Positions 50,983 through 60,311 of a stretch of DNA of 64,000 nt are shown piece by piece. Made by a program: the position numbers and the translations under genes. The stretch is from Acidobacteriota bacterium (lineage in GTDB: Bacteria > Acidobacteriota > Vicinamibacteria > Vicinamibacterales > JAKQTR01): positions 198,491 through 262,490 of the forward strand of contig JAKQTR010000043.1 in assembly GCA_029562975.1 (NCBI GenBank). The letters run 5' to 3'. Under the pieces are notes generated by a model that searched no databases, was not told where the DNA came from, and saw only the letters and a program-made list of their open reading frames with translations. Position 1 is the first letter of the stretch; the number at the start of each line of letters is the position of its first letter.

Positions 50983-52323
50983 GTGCGAGGGGCATTGACA
51001 CGGGCTCAGAGGAGCGTCCCGCCCCGGGACTGGCTGGGCGTTGTCCAGGCGGCGGCGCTGGGCCTGGTGCTGGCTGCATACGCGTTGATCTGTTCGTCGT
51101 TGTCGAACAGGGCGCACTCGACCGATTTCATTAGGTTCTTCTCATCGGCGCAGCTGCTGCGCGCCGGCGAGAGCCTCTACACGCCGCCGCGGATCGAGGC
51201 CATCGACCAGGCGCGCTCAACCCATGGCGCCGCGAGCCAGACGCTCCATCCGAACCTGAACACGCCGGTGCTGGCGCTGCTGGTCGTGCCCCTCACGTTC
51301 GCCGGCCCCGCGCAGGGCTACGCGATCTGGACGGCGCTCTCGCTCGTGGCGGGGCTGTGCGCCTGCGCCCTGGTGTGGCGTGGCCTCCGCCCCCCCGGCC
51401 AGGGCGCCTCCGGACTGCTCTGGCTGTGGCTCGCTTTCCTCGTCTACTTCCCCACCTATGCGTCGTTCGTGCTGGGGCAGGTCACGGCCGGCCTGTTCCT
51501 GCTGCTCGCCGGCGCGTGGCTGGCGGCGCGGAACGGGCGCGACCGGCTGGCCGGGGTGCTCCTGGGCGCGGCGGTGAGCGTGAAGCTGTTCGCCGCGCTC
51601 CTGCTGGTGTGCTTCGTCCTTCAGGGGCGATGGCGCGTCGCGGCCTGGTCCATCGGCGCCGGGCTGTGCGCGGCGCTCGCGACGCTGCCGTTTGCGGGGC
51701 TCGCGGCGTGGCGCGAATACTTCGGCGTCATCCGCACGGTCACGTGGTTCGGGAACAGCTGGAACGCCTCCTACGCATCGTTCATCACGCGGATCCTGGG
51801 GGGGACGGAGAACGCGCCCCTCGTCGACGCGCCGGCGCTCGGACGCGCGATCGTGGCGCTCTGTTCCGCCGTCACGCTCCTGTGGATGGCGCGGCTCACG
51901 AGGCTGGCGTCCGTCGAGGCCAAAGGCGAGACCCCCATGGCTCGAGCTGCGGGCTTCGACCTCGGGTACGGGCTGACGCTGGCGGTCATGCTGCTCGTGT
52001 CGCCGCTGGGATGGATGTACTACTTCCCGGTCCTGCTGCTTCCCGGCTATGCGGTCTGGCTGCTGACGCGCGGCGGGCGCATGCGGCTGCTCCGGCTGGG
52101 GCTCCTCGCCGCCTGGGGGCTGAGCGCCGTGCCCGCCACGATGGTGCAGGCCATGGATGCCAACGAGCCCATCGGCTGGTTCACGAGCAACAGCCGGTAC
52201 TTCTACGCCCTCGTCGTGTTCGCGGCTGTCCTGGGCGCCGCAGCCGCGCGCGCGCCCGGGCCGAGGGCGGCGCGGGTGGCTCTCACCGCCGATCCGGCAC
52301 CAGGCGCCGGGGCTACTGGCTGA
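50983..52323 (+). CDS. GT87/DUF2029-type polytopic membrane glycosyltransferase
   Basis: The frame begins at GTG 50983 (446 aa); TTG 50995 is an alternative with GAGGGG too close. About ten to eleven membrane segments are present. The first loop carries STDFIRFFSSAQLLRAGESLYTPP, and later FVLGQVTAGLFLLLAGAWLAA ... LLGAAVSVKLFAALLL, the LGQ...K pattern of DUF2029/GT87 alpha-mannosyltransferases. It uses a polyprenyl-phosphate sugar by family analogy. The last 11 bp overlap the end of the convergent TadG gene (52313-52323). Confidence 0.82.
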   Translation: MRGALTRAQRSVPPRDWLGVVQAAALGLVLAAYALICSSLSNRAHSTDFIRFFSSAQLLRAGESLYTPPRIEAIDQARSTHGAASQTLHPNLNTPVLALLVVPLTFAGPAQGYAIWTALSLVAGLCACALVWRGLRPPGQGASGLLWLWLAFLVYFPTYASFVLGQVTAGLFLLLAGAWLAARNGRDRLAGVLLGAAVSVKLFAALLLVCFVLQGRWRVAAWSIGAGLCAALATLPFAGLAAWREYFGVIRTVTWFGNSWNASYASFITRILGGTENAPLVDAPALGRAIVALCSAVTLLWMARLTRLASVEAKGETPMARAAGFDLGYGLTLAVMLLVSPLGWMYYFPVLLLPGYAVWLLTRGGRMRLLRLGLLAAWGLSAVPATMVQAMDANEPIGWFTSNSRYFYALVVFAAVLGAAAARAPGPRAARVALTADPAPGAGATG

Positions 52324-53692
52324 GGCGGAGGACGGCGCTCCTGACCCTCTGAAAGGCCGAGTTCAACTCGCTCGCGTTGGCCGCCCAGACGTAGATGCCG
52401 GTCGGCTGCGCGGGCTGGTACTTGTCGGAGTCGGTCGTGTTGGCGAGCCGCTTCAGGATGTTCTCGCCCAGTTCGCTCGCGCCGTACCCGCAGCCCGAGA
52501 CCTCTTGTGACTTCAACGCGCTCCCGAGGCCGATGGTGTAGATCGTGATGGCGGCGTTCCCCGACGCACCGCGCGCGGCGTTGGCGATGTTCTCCACCAT
52601 GTTCCTGGCGGCCTTGTTGAGGTTGCACCAGGTGTTGGTCCACTTGTAGATCGGGTCGGAACCTGACGCCGTGAGCGTCCGGGCGTTGTTGAAACTCGCG
52701 AGGGAGACCGTGCCCGTGTAGTCCGTCACCGGCAGATGGGTCACGCGCGACGCGTTGTTGTAGAGGAGTTTCCCGTCGGTCCCGTCGCGCTGGCTGATGG
52801 TGAACCACCAGTACGGGGCGTCGTAGCCGCTGGTCTGGACCGAATACAGCCCGACAGGGTTGGGCGTGACGCCCGCCGGGTTCTTGAGCTTGAACGTCCC
52901 CGACACGATATTCGGCGCGCCGTCGCTGAAGAAGACAATCGCGCGAAGCGTCGACCGGAGGGCGACAGGGATGGCATCGAGCTCCGCCTTGGCGATTCTC
53001 ATCGCCTCTTCCGCGTTGGTCGCTCCGCCCATCGACGTGGCGTTGAGGTCGGCAATCACGCTCGACTTGCTGAAGCCCCGGTTCGCGTCCTTGTTGATCG
53101 CCTCGCTCAGCACGGCCCCGGAGGCGAAGGTCACCAGCCCGACCCTGTCGCCCCCGGGTCCATCCTGGAAGCCGTTGATGAAGTTCTTCGCCGCGTCTCT
53201 CAGCGCGGGGAAGTCCGACCCCAGCGAGCCCGAGCAGTCGAGAACGAGCATCATGTCCAGCGTCTTGACCGTAGCTTCGGCCGAGGCGCCGACCCGGATC
53301 GGCAGCTTGAAGAACAGCCGGCTGAAGAACGTCGGAGCGACCGTCGACGCCGAGACCCGGACAGTCCAGGTGCCCTCGACGTTCGTGATGCTGTCGACGC
53401 TGAAGGTGGTGCCGCTCGTCCCGCGGATGCCCGTGGGGAAGTTCGCGGCGAAGAAGCTGTTGGCCGCAGCCCTGGCGTTGGCCCTCCGCGTGGCGTCGTC
53501 GGCCCCGATCTTCACGGCTTTTCCCGCGGCCAGGGACGCGGCGTCGACGGCGGAGTTGAGCTTCGCCTTGACGGCATAGGCCATCCCCAGGTCGATGGTC
53601 AGCGCGGACAGCGCGAGCAGGGCCACCAGGGTGAGGGCGGTCATGATCAGGACCTGTCCGCCTGAGCGCTTCAGCGTCGGTATGGATGCCAT
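52313..53692 (-). CDS. tadG: TadG-like Flp pilus assembly protein with VWA domain
   Basis: This 459-aa protein begins SGGQVLIMTALTLVALLALSALTIDLGMAYAVKAKLNSAVDAASLAAG, the N-terminal membrane helix and following segment of the TadE/TadG (DUF2134/TadG-like) family. A von Willebrand A domain follows with a good MIDAS: MLVLDCSGSLGS (about 145), ATSMGGATN (Thr) and VFFSDGAPN (Asp). The C-terminus (ITIYTIGLGSALKS ... YVWAANASELNSAFQRV) completes it. TadG proteins are minor pseudopilin-like parts of the Tad apparatus. It is the last gene of the TadE-TadE-TadG operon. GAGGAAT precedes the ATG. Confidence 0.88.
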   Translation of the reverse strand: MASIPTLKRSGGQVLIMTALTLVALLALSALTIDLGMAYAVKAKLNSAVDAASLAAGKAVKIGADDATRRANARAAANSFFAANFPTGIRGTSGTTFSVDSITNVEGTWTVRVSASTVAPTFFSRLFFKLPIRVGASAEATVKTLDMMLVLDCSGSLGSDFPALRDAAKNFINGFQDGPGGDRVGLVTFASGAVLSEAINKDANRGFSKSSVIADLNATSMGGATNAEEAMRIAKAELDAIPVALRSTLRAIVFFSDGAPNIVSGTFKLKNPAGVTPNPVGLYSVQTSGYDAPYWWFTISQRDGTDGKLLYNNASRVTHLPVTDYTGTVSLASFNNARTLTASGSDPIYKWTNTWCNLNKAARNMVENIANAARGASGNAAITIYTIGLGSALKSQEVSGCGYGASELGENILKRLANTTDSDKYQPAQPTGIYVWAANASELNSAFQRVRSAVLRLSQ

Positions 53693-53721
53693 GGCGATTC
53701 CTCGGCGGCCTCAACGGGGCG

Positions 53722-54249
53722 TCAGAAGATCGAGATGGAGCTCAGCGTCGGCTCGTAGCGGCGGCCGAGGAAGATGCTCGTGTACCGATAGTAGACCTCG
53801 ACAGCGTAGGCCGTCTGGCCCGCGGCAAGCGTTATGCCTCCCAGGTTCTGCGCCGACGGGCTTCGGGGCGGCTTCGGGTTGGCTGCGCTCCTGTTCCACG
53901 CGAGCGATCGGGTGATGGCGTTCCGGTTGTTGACCCGCTCGACCTTGTAGATGTACATCATCCCCTTGTTCACCATGTCGAGCGGCTGCGCCGTCTTGCC
54001 AATCAGGTCCAGGACGTTCTGGAAATCGATGTCTTCATCGCCGGACAGGTTCTGGTTCGCCCGCGCGATGAGGTTGGCGCCTTCCCGGCTCATGTTCGTG
54101 ATGACGCTCTGGGCGTGGATGGCCCGCGAGTAGTCGTACACCCCGGACATCAGGATCACGAGCAGCATCAGCGTGATGGCCATCTCGATGAGCGCCTGGC
54201 CGCGCTCGTCGGGCGCGCGGCGGATGCGACGGGTGAGGCGTGCTCGCAT
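53722..54249 (-). CDS. TadE/TadF-like pilus assembly protein
   Basis: ATG 54249 with AGAGGT upstream gives 175 aa. The N-terminus RRAPDERGQALIEMAITLMLLVILMSGVYDYSRAIHAQ is a TadE-type pseudopilin signal: a short basic leader, Glu at +5-like position (LIEM) and a membrane helix followed by Y/F-D-Y. The rest is a periplasmic domain without cysteines. A prepilin peptidase could cleave before the helix, but none is encoded in this window. It starts 2 bp after the preceding TadE-like gene. Confidence 0.85.
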   Translation of the reverse strand: MRARLTRRIRRAPDERGQALIEMAITLMLLVILMSGVYDYSRAIHAQSVITNMSREGANLIARANQNLSGDEDIDFQNVLDLIGKTAQPLDMVNKGMMYIYKVERVNNRNAITRSLAWNRSAANPKPPRSPSAQNLGGITLAAGQTAYAVEVYYRYTSIFLGRRYEPTLSSISIF

Positions 54250-54251
54250 GG

Positions 54252-54713
54252 CTACCTCTGCGGCTCGTTGACAACGGTGGCCTTGACCGTGAAGGTGTAC
54301 CGCCCGTTGGCGAAGAACGGCTTCAGGAACGGCGACATGACCGGCCAGGCGTAAGTGAGGCTCACGGTAATCGGCATCTGCGGCGTGCCGCAGCTGCCGT
54401 CGTTGATCGGGACCCCGTTGATGTCGCCGTACGCCCCCAGCGTCTGGCGGCTGATGGTCGGCGTCTTCGTGCCGTTGACGTTCTTGTCGTAGTACCCCAT
54501 CGACTGCGTCTTGATGTTGGCGATGATGGCCGCGCGGCAATTGGGGCCGGGGTTCACGATGGCCATGCGGGATCCCGCCCTGACGGCATGCTGCATCGTC
54601 TGGTTGACGTAGAACATCATGGCGAAGTCGATGATGGCGAACAGGGTCGTGAAAAAGACGACCGCGACCACGGCGAACTCAACCAGCGTCTGTCCGTTGT
54701 CTCGCCTGCGCAT
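54252..54713 (-). CDS. tadE: TadE-like pilus assembly protein
   Basis: ATG 54713 with GAGGTAG upstream gives 153 aa; longer frames upstream are not family-like. The start MRRRDNGQTLVEFAVVAVVFFTTLFAIIDFAMMFYVNQTMQHAVRAGSR is the standard TadE domain (basic leader, QTLVEFA, membrane helix, then the conserved RxGSR region). Two cysteines follow (PNCRAA, DGSCGTP) and could form a disulfide. It is the first gene of the minor-pilin operon; its promoter must lie in the 339 bp upstream. Confidence 0.88.
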   Translation of the reverse strand: MRRRDNGQTLVEFAVVAVVFFTTLFAIIDFAMMFYVNQTMQHAVRAGSRMAIVNPGPNCRAAIIANIKTQSMGYYDKNVNGTKTPTISRQTLGAYGDINGVPINDGSCGTPQMPITVSLTYAWPVMSPFLKPFFANGRYTFTVKATVVNEPQR

Positions 54714-55052
54714 CGGGCTACCTCGTGGGCGGCACTCCTCCCCGTGGAACTCAAGCAAGAATCCTGCCTGACGCCGCGGCACGCAGCGCGATCCGAGCTG
54801 CTATGGCGGCCGGTCGCGAGGCTCGCGGCGAAGGCCGGATCCGTCGTATCAAGTCCTTTGTTTCCATACTCTTATCGGGCGATTCAGCAGCACGGCGTAG
54901 ACGGCGCATCCAGCCGCAGCGCCCGGCCGCGGGCGGCGTTTCAACATTTGTCCCTTCTACGGCAGACTTGTCTCCGCTCTCTGCCAGAATCCGCGGGGCA
55001 TCTGCCCCCGGATGCTGCATCCGCTGGAGGCAGACGCCTCCGCGATGCCGCG
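54714..55052. other. Gene-free stretch upstream of the TadE-TadE-TadG genes
   Basis: About 340 bp between the TadE start and the end of the GT-C gene. A segment near 54845-54900 is noticeably richer in A and T than its surroundings and probably holds the promoter. A 38-aa minus-strand frame (start near 54867) has no recognisable content. No Flp major pilin gene is hidden here. Confidence 0.55.
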
Positions 55053-56543
55053 TCACGGGCCTGGGAAACACCGCGGGCCGGTCCACGGGTCCGGTTGAGT
55101 ATACGCCCCCTCCGCTCTTGCGAGGACGATGGAGCTGGCGCCCCGGAAGATCGCCACCCACCCGTCGCGCTCGAGCAGGCCGACGACCGGCAGCCGGTGC
55201 GGCAGCCAGATGTAGTCGGCCCCCAGCTGCCGCGCGTATTCCGCGTTCGGCGACTTCGAGTAGAACCGCCGGTGCGCCTGCTGCACGGCCTCCGAGTACA
55301 CGGTTTCGCGCCTGCCGTCGTACGACACGCGCACCCTCGGCGCAAGGTGCCAGATGGCTATCTCGCCGTAGTCGAAATACGTGAGCAATCGTCCGCGTAT
55401 CGGGTTGTCGCGGAGAAACTGCACCGCTTGCGCCTCGGGCGCCCATTGCTCGTCGGGCCCCGGCAGGGCGAGGGTCACGCAGCCAATCCGTCCCTGGATG
55501 GCGGCGGCGATGGCCGCGAGTCCCGCCAGGCAGAGCGCGCCCACGGCGAGGAGGTCGCGCGCCGTCGGCGCGCGCGACAGCGGCAGGCGGGCGGGGCCTC
55601 GGCCGGCGAAGCAGGGCGCCAGGAGCAGCACGTTGGTCAGCGCGAAGAAACCGCCGAGCCTGCTCACCCTGAACGCTGCGACGCCGACAAGGATGGCGGG
55701 TACGAGCAGGGGCAGTGCGGCGCGCCGGCCCAGATGCCAAGCGATCGCCACGAGCGAGGCGGCCGCCGCCCATGCCGCCAGGAACGCCGCGTCGGCGCTC
55801 GCCGGCTGCCACTCGGTGATGTCCGCGCGTCCGAAGCCGACGGTCTCCCACAGAAACCGCCACAAGCCGGTCCCGTACGGTGTCACGAGCGTTCCTGCCA
55901 GAGCCAGGATCACCGATCCAGCCGCCCACGCCGGCGGCACGCGGCCGGCGACGGCGGCGCAGGCTCCCCACGCCGCCAGCACGCCAATCCCGACAATCCA
56001 TCCCCCGTGCGCGTTGGCCCAGGCCGCGAAGAGCAGCGGCATCCAGAGCAGCGCACGGCAGCGGCCGCGCCAGGCCTCGTTCAGCAGCGCGAGCAGCACG
56101 ACGTAGAGCAGCATCGAGACGAGCTGAGGCCGGACGGTCAGCATCAGGCCGTAGGCGCCCACGGCGCCTGCGACGACCAGGCCCGCGACGGCCGGCGGAT
56201 GCACGCCGGCCCGCCTGAGGGCGCGCCAGAGGATGGCGAACGCCACGGCGGCGATGACGAGCTTGAGGCCCACCAGCCCGGCGCTTCCCCCGAGCCCGTA
56301 CGCCGCAGCCATGATCGCTTCCGACAGCCATTCATGGTTGATCCAGGGCCGGTCGCTCGTGAAGGAGTACGGATCGGCGCGCGGGATCGCGCGCGCCGCC
56401 AGGATGTCCTGGCCGAAGCGCACGTGCCCCCACAGGTCCGGGTCGGCCGCGGTCCCGGACCACGCGAACGCGAGGACGGCGGCGACCATCACGGCGAGCA
56501 GCACACCCGGGAGTCGCGCGGCTTTCACCTGCGGTATCGACAT
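55053..56543 (-). CDS. Polytopic GT-C-like membrane protein
   Basis: This 496-aa protein starts at ATG 56543 (AGGAGG upstream). The first periplasmic loop carries SGTAADPDLWGHVRFGQDIL and DPYSFTSDRPWINHEWLSEA, a pattern found in a family of GT-C-like membrane proteins in many bacteria. About ten membrane segments follow. The last 120 residues are soluble (FLRDNPIRGRLLTYFDYGEI, VYSEAVQQAHRRFYSKSPNAE, DYIWLPHRLPVVGLL), a periplasmic C-terminal domain typical of the group. Function is probably glycosyl transfer, but not shown. It lies between the two parts of the Tad locus. Confidence 0.7.
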   Translation of the reverse strand: MSIPQVKAARLPGVLLAVMVAAVLAFAWSGTAADPDLWGHVRFGQDILAARAIPRADPYSFTSDRPWINHEWLSEAIMAAAYGLGGSAGLVGLKLVIAAVAFAILWRALRRAGVHPPAVAGLVVAGAVGAYGLMLTVRPQLVSMLLYVVLLALLNEAWRGRCRALLWMPLLFAAWANAHGGWIVGIGVLAAWGACAAVAGRVPPAWAAGSVILALAGTLVTPYGTGLWRFLWETVGFGRADITEWQPASADAAFLAAWAAAASLVAIAWHLGRRAALPLLVPAILVGVAAFRVSRLGGFFALTNVLLLAPCFAGRGPARLPLSRAPTARDLLAVGALCLAGLAAIAAAIQGRIGCVTLALPGPDEQWAPEAQAVQFLRDNPIRGRLLTYFDYGEIAIWHLAPRVRVSYDGRRETVYSEAVQQAHRRFYSKSPNAEYARQLGADYIWLPHRLPVVGLLERDGWVAIFRGASSIVLARAEGAYTQPDPWTGPRCFPGP

Positions 56544-56626
56544 GAGGCTCCATCCTCCTGGGTCGGCGGCTCAGCCGGGGCCGCAGCCTCGGCCCCCATT
56601 GCGTCACCATCCCCCGTCGCGCCGTG

Positions 56627-58660
56627 TCATCGCGCTGGCGCGAAGTACCCCTTGCGGCTGGTGATGCGAATGCCGGCCGAGCGCGCGCGGATCTCGACGC
56701 TGCGCCACTTGCCGTCGCGCGCGGAGTTGGTCGACGTGTACCCGACGACGTAGCGGTGGCGGAGGTTCTCGATCACGCGCTGGAACTCCGCGGTGAGATC
56801 GGCCTGCTCCTGCGGGAAGTAGGCCTGGCCGCCCGAGAACGTCGCCAGCAGGTTCAGGCGATCCGGATCGATCTTCGTGCCGAGTCCCACGGGGAACATG
56901 GTCACGTCCTGGTCCTGCAGCAGGCGGAGCACGCTCTCCCACGTCCTGACGCTGCCCGGCCCGGTGCCTGGGTTGTCCTCGTCGCGGCCGTCGGTGAGGA
57001 CGACCACCGCGCGCCTGCCCTTGAGGCCTTTGAGCATGAGCAGCGCGTCGCACAGGGCGTCGTAGAGGGCTGTTCCGCCCTCGGCCCGGTAGCCGGCGAG
57101 CGTGTCGATGGTGTTCGCGCGGTTCGTCGTGATCGCGTGCGCGAGGTTCACCTTGTCGGCGAAGGTCAGCACGCCCAGGCTGTCCTCGGGACGCAGGGCC
57201 TCGACGAAGCTCGCCGCGGCCGCCACCACCTGCTCGCTCGCGCGCCTCATGCTGCCGCTCGAGTCGAGCGCCAGCACGATCGACACCGGGGCGGTCGCCT
57301 CCTGGAAGGTCTCAACCTTCTGCTCGACGCCGTCCTCGATCACGACGAGGTCCTCTCTCGAGATCTCGAGGTACCGGCTGTGGGTGTCGAGCGCCGTGAA
57401 CTCGAGCACGGGGCGCACCGGCGGCGGTTTCGGCGCGAAATAGCCGCTGCGCGCCTTCACCAGGTACTCCTCCGGGTACGTCCGAAGCGTGATGGCGCGC
57501 CACGTGCCGTCGCGTTTCTGGTTGCTCGGCGTGTACGTCACCAGGTAGCGCAACTGCGCGTCGCTGGCCAGCACGTCGTACACGCCGGGCAGGTCGATCG
57601 GGCGCGCCGGGAAGAACGCCCGGCCGCCGGTGCCGGCGGCAATCGCCTTCAGCTCGTCGTGGCCCTTCAGCGAGATGCCGGCCACGCCGCCGATGCCGAC
57701 CGTGTACACCGTGACGCCGGCTTCTTTCAGCGCCGCCACCGCCTCCTCGAGCGACGACTCGCTGTGCTCGTCGTACGCGTCGGTGATCAGGACGATGACC
57801 CGGCGGCCCTCGATCCCCTCGAAGCGGCCGGCGATGGCGATCATCGAGTCCCTCATGGCGGTCCCGCCCCTGGCGTCGATGGCGGCAACGGCCTCGTTGA
57901 TGGTCCGCGGATCGTTGGTGGGGCCGGTGATCGCCCGCAGTCGCCGCGAGAACGGCGCCACCAGGACGTGGTCCTTCGGCCGCAGGTACGCCACCAGGCG
58001 CGCGGCCGCCGCGCGGACGAAATCCATGTTCCGCCCCATGCTCTGGCTGCTGTCCACGAGCAGGGCGAAGGTGGTGGGCACGGTTTCCTGCGCCACCATG
58101 TCGGGCTTCTGGCGCACGCCGTCCTCCTCGAGGACGAACTCGGGCGCGGTCAGGCCCCTGACCATGCGGCCGTTCTTCTCGTACACGCCGGCCTCGACCA
58201 GCACGCTCGTGATCTCGGCCAGCTCGGTGATGACGTAGGGCTCGAGGACGATCCGGTCTCTGCCGATGCCGCCGCCGGTGTCTTCGGCCTCGACGAGGAT
58301 TTCGCGCCGCTGGAACGGGTTGTCGTCGGTCCATTCAACGGCGTACGGCGGGCCGGCGGTCACCGTGCCGACCAGGGCGCCGTCCACCCAGAAGCGCACG
58401 GCGCTCACGGACCGGCCCGACTGGGCCCGCACCTGGCCAACGATGCGCACCGTGCCCGGCTCGCCCATGCGGCCGAGCGGCGAGGTGATTCTGACGGAAA
58501 CGGCGGAAGAGGACTGGGCCCAAGCCGCTACCGGCGCCAGCAGGATCGCGAGCACGCACGGGAGCGCGCTCCGCGGGCGCGCGCGCTCACGCCGGCGCCG
58601 CCTGGCCTCCTCGACCTCCACGCGGGATCGGCCGCCTCGGTTGCCGTCATGCGCCGTCAT
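56627..58660 (-). CDS. Exported protein with Ig-like domain and two VWA domains (VWFA-related type)
   Basis: The ATG at 58660 gives 677 aa; the longer frame upstream is a shadow of the AAA gene. A basic N-terminus and signal end at AAWAQSSS. An Ig-like domain follows (VRITSPLGRMGEPGTVRIVGQV ... VRFWVDGALVGTV). The first VWA has FALLVDSSQSMGRN and GGTAMRDS with LITDAYDE. The second has IVLALDSSGSMRRA, GGTALYDA and VLTDGRDE. Both MIDAS sites look intact. Each VWA is followed by the family tail (WRAITLRTYPEEYLVKARSGYFAP and WRSVEIRARSAGIRITSRKGYFAP), so this is a tandem duplication of the whole module. It follows the AAA ATPase gene by 11 bp. Confidence 0.85.
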   Translation of the reverse strand: MTAHDGNRGGRSRVEVEEARRRRRERARPRSALPCVLAILLAPVAAWAQSSSAVSVRITSPLGRMGEPGTVRIVGQVRAQSGRSVSAVRFWVDGALVGTVTAGPPYAVEWTDDNPFQRREILVEAEDTGGGIGRDRIVLEPYVITELAEITSVLVEAGVYEKNGRMVRGLTAPEFVLEEDGVRQKPDMVAQETVPTTFALLVDSSQSMGRNMDFVRAAAARLVAYLRPKDHVLVAPFSRRLRAITGPTNDPRTINEAVAAIDARGGTAMRDSMIAIAGRFEGIEGRRVIVLITDAYDEHSESSLEEAVAALKEAGVTVYTVGIGGVAGISLKGHDELKAIAAGTGGRAFFPARPIDLPGVYDVLASDAQLRYLVTYTPSNQKRDGTWRAITLRTYPEEYLVKARSGYFAPKPPPVRPVLEFTALDTHSRYLEISREDLVVIEDGVEQKVETFQEATAPVSIVLALDSSGSMRRASEQVVAAAASFVEALRPEDSLGVLTFADKVNLAHAITTNRANTIDTLAGYRAEGGTALYDALCDALLMLKGLKGRRAVVVLTDGRDEDNPGTGPGSVRTWESVLRLLQDQDVTMFPVGLGTKIDPDRLNLLATFSGGQAYFPQEQADLTAEFQRVIENLRHRYVVGYTSTNSARDGKWRSVEIRARSAGIRITSRKGYFAPAR

Positions 58661-58671
58661 CCATCCACGTC

Positions 58672-59997
58672 TCAGGCGTACTCCGCCAGCAGCTCCCGGT
58701 CGTCCACGAAGTAGCTCTCGCACGCGGCCAGGAGCAGATCCATCGTCAGCGCGCGCGGCCGGCCCCAGTACTCGGCCCGCGCCAGCGCCTGATCGATCAG
58801 CGCCGCCGGATGGCACCCCCGCAGGGGGATCATGCGGGGCCGGAAGTACTCCACCAGCAGCCGCTCCGCCAGCGCCCGGTCGAATTCGAGCGACTGCTGC
58901 GCGCAGTAGTTGCCGAAGATCTGGATGAAATCCGCGTGCGTGGGGCTCTCGGCGAAGACCTTGTACTGGATGCGTCGGAGAAACGCCTCGTCCACCAGTT
59001 CGGCGGGCTTGAGGTTCGTGGCGAAGACCACCAGCACGACGAACGGCAGCTCGAACTTCTGCCCGGTCTGGAGGGTCAGGTAGTCGACGCGGCTCTCGAG
59101 CGGCACGATCCAGCGGTTCAGCAGATCGCGCGCGGAGCAGTGCTGCCGGCCGAAATCGTCGATGACGAGCACGCCGCCGTTGGCGAGGGCCTGGAGGGGG
59201 GCGCGGTAGAAGCCCGACACGGAGTCGAAGCTCAGGTCGAGGGAGTCGAGCGTCAGTTCCCCTCCCGCCGTGATCGACGGGCGCCGGCACCGCACCCACC
59301 GCGCGTCGGGGATGTAGTCGCGATCGAGCGGGCCGGCGTCCTCCTCAGCGGGGCTTTCGGGCAGCGCCTCGTGGTTCACGGGATCGTAGAAGCGGATGAT
59401 GGCGCCCTCGACGACCAGGGCGTGCGGCACCGCGATCTCCCCGCAGAGCAGGTTCCGGATGCACTGCGAGATCACGGTCTTGCCGTTTCCGGGCGGGCCG
59501 TAGACAAACAGCGACCGCCCGGCGCGGATCGCCGGTCCGAGCTGGTCGAGCACGCTGTCGCTCAGCACCAGCGTCCGGAACGCCTCCCGCACGCGCTCCG
59601 GCGAGACGTCGTTGACGACGCTCCGGGAGAAACGCTCGAGGTAGCGGCGGTACTGATCGAGCGGCACCGGCGCCACGCCGACGTAGCGGTTGTGCGCGAG
59701 GAAGAGCGCCGCGCGCTCGCGTCCGGCGTCGGTAATCCGGTACTTGTAGCCCGCCCCGCCGATCGCCGCCCCGGCGACGACCTCCACGTGGTGCTGCCAC
59801 TTCAGGTCGTCCAGGCTCGGCTCGAGCACGGGAAACCGGAGGCCCAGGCGCGCGGCCAGCTCCAGGCCGGTCAGCGTGCCCGCCAGGTGCAGCGTCTTCA
59901 GCACCAGCTGCGTCAGGAGATCGACGTTCAGTCCCGATTCCGCGACGTCGCGCGGAGCTGCGGGCACCGGCACCGCCGTCATGTCAACGACGCTCAT
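58672..59997 (-). CDS. AAA ATPase with N-terminal winged-helix-like region, in Tad operon
   Basis: The ATG at 59997 follows GGAGG and overlaps the upstream ORF stop (ATGA). The 441-aa protein has an N-terminal region like a winged helix (TLTGLELAARLGLRFPVLEPSLDDLKW ... GYKYRITDAGRERA), then an AAA core: Walker A VYGPPGNGKTVIS (about 165-177), Walker B GGVLVIDDFGRQHC (about 270-283), sensor-1 VVFATNLKP, and a C-terminal lid with RIQYKVF. DDFG in place of DExx is unusual. It is cytoplasmic. Such ATPases often pair with VWA proteins (MoxR-like pairs); here the next gene is a double-VWA protein, though that one is exported. Its place in the operon suggests a role in pilus assembly. Confidence 0.8.
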   Translation of the reverse strand: MSVVDMTAVPVPAAPRDVAESGLNVDLLTQLVLKTLHLAGTLTGLELAARLGLRFPVLEPSLDDLKWQHHVEVVAGAAIGGAGYKYRITDAGRERAALFLAHNRYVGVAPVPLDQYRRYLERFSRSVVNDVSPERVREAFRTLVLSDSVLDQLGPAIRAGRSLFVYGPPGNGKTVISQCIRNLLCGEIAVPHALVVEGAIIRFYDPVNHEALPESPAEEDAGPLDRDYIPDARWVRCRRPSITAGGELTLDSLDLSFDSVSGFYRAPLQALANGGVLVIDDFGRQHCSARDLLNRWIVPLESRVDYLTLQTGQKFELPFVVLVVFATNLKPAELVDEAFLRRIQYKVFAESPTHADFIQIFGNYCAQQSLEFDRALAERLLVEYFRPRMIPLRGCHPAALIDQALARAEYWGRPRALTMDLLLAACESYFVDDRELLAEYA

Positions 59998-60278
59998 GGG
60001 ACCTCCCCCATTTCGGGCGCAGCGGGGGCGAAGCGCGCGCGGGCGTGGCCAGGAACGCCCGCGCGCACGCAGGCCATGGCCGGCACGATCTCGCCGGCGC
60101 CGGTCGGCGCACTTGCGCGGCTGGCGAGGGCCGCGGCGAGATCAACCGGGTACCGCTCCGCCGTCCTGGCGCCGCCGGGCGCCGCCGGGGCCGAGGGCCG
60201 GATGCGCGTGCGCAGATGCTCGGCGCCGCGCCCGGCCAGCATCGTCTCCGAAAGCAGGCCGAGACACGCCTGCTTCAC
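59994..60278 (-). CDS. Small hypothetical protein (94 aa) upstream of the AAA ATPase
   Basis: A GTG at 60278 (or ATG 60242 with GGAGACG upstream) opens a frame that stops overlapping the ATPase start. Codon third positions are strongly G/C throughout, as in the neighbours, which supports coding. The sequence is Ala/Pro/Arg-rich with no membrane segment or motif. I do not recognise it. Confidence 0.5.
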   Translation of the reverse strand: MKQACLGLLSETMLAGRGAEHLRTRIRPSAPAAPGGARTAERYPVDLAAALASRASAPTGAGEIVPAMACVRAGVPGHARARFAPAAPEMGEVP

Positions 60279-60311
60279 CTGAAGGACGCCCTGGGCAAGG
60301 CGCCCGCCCTG

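Noticed and set aside
54751-54867. A 38-aa minus-strand ORF as an Flp pilin
   Set aside because: It has no EsGatAIEY-like motif and no membrane helix; it is Arg/Ala-rich like a chance frame.
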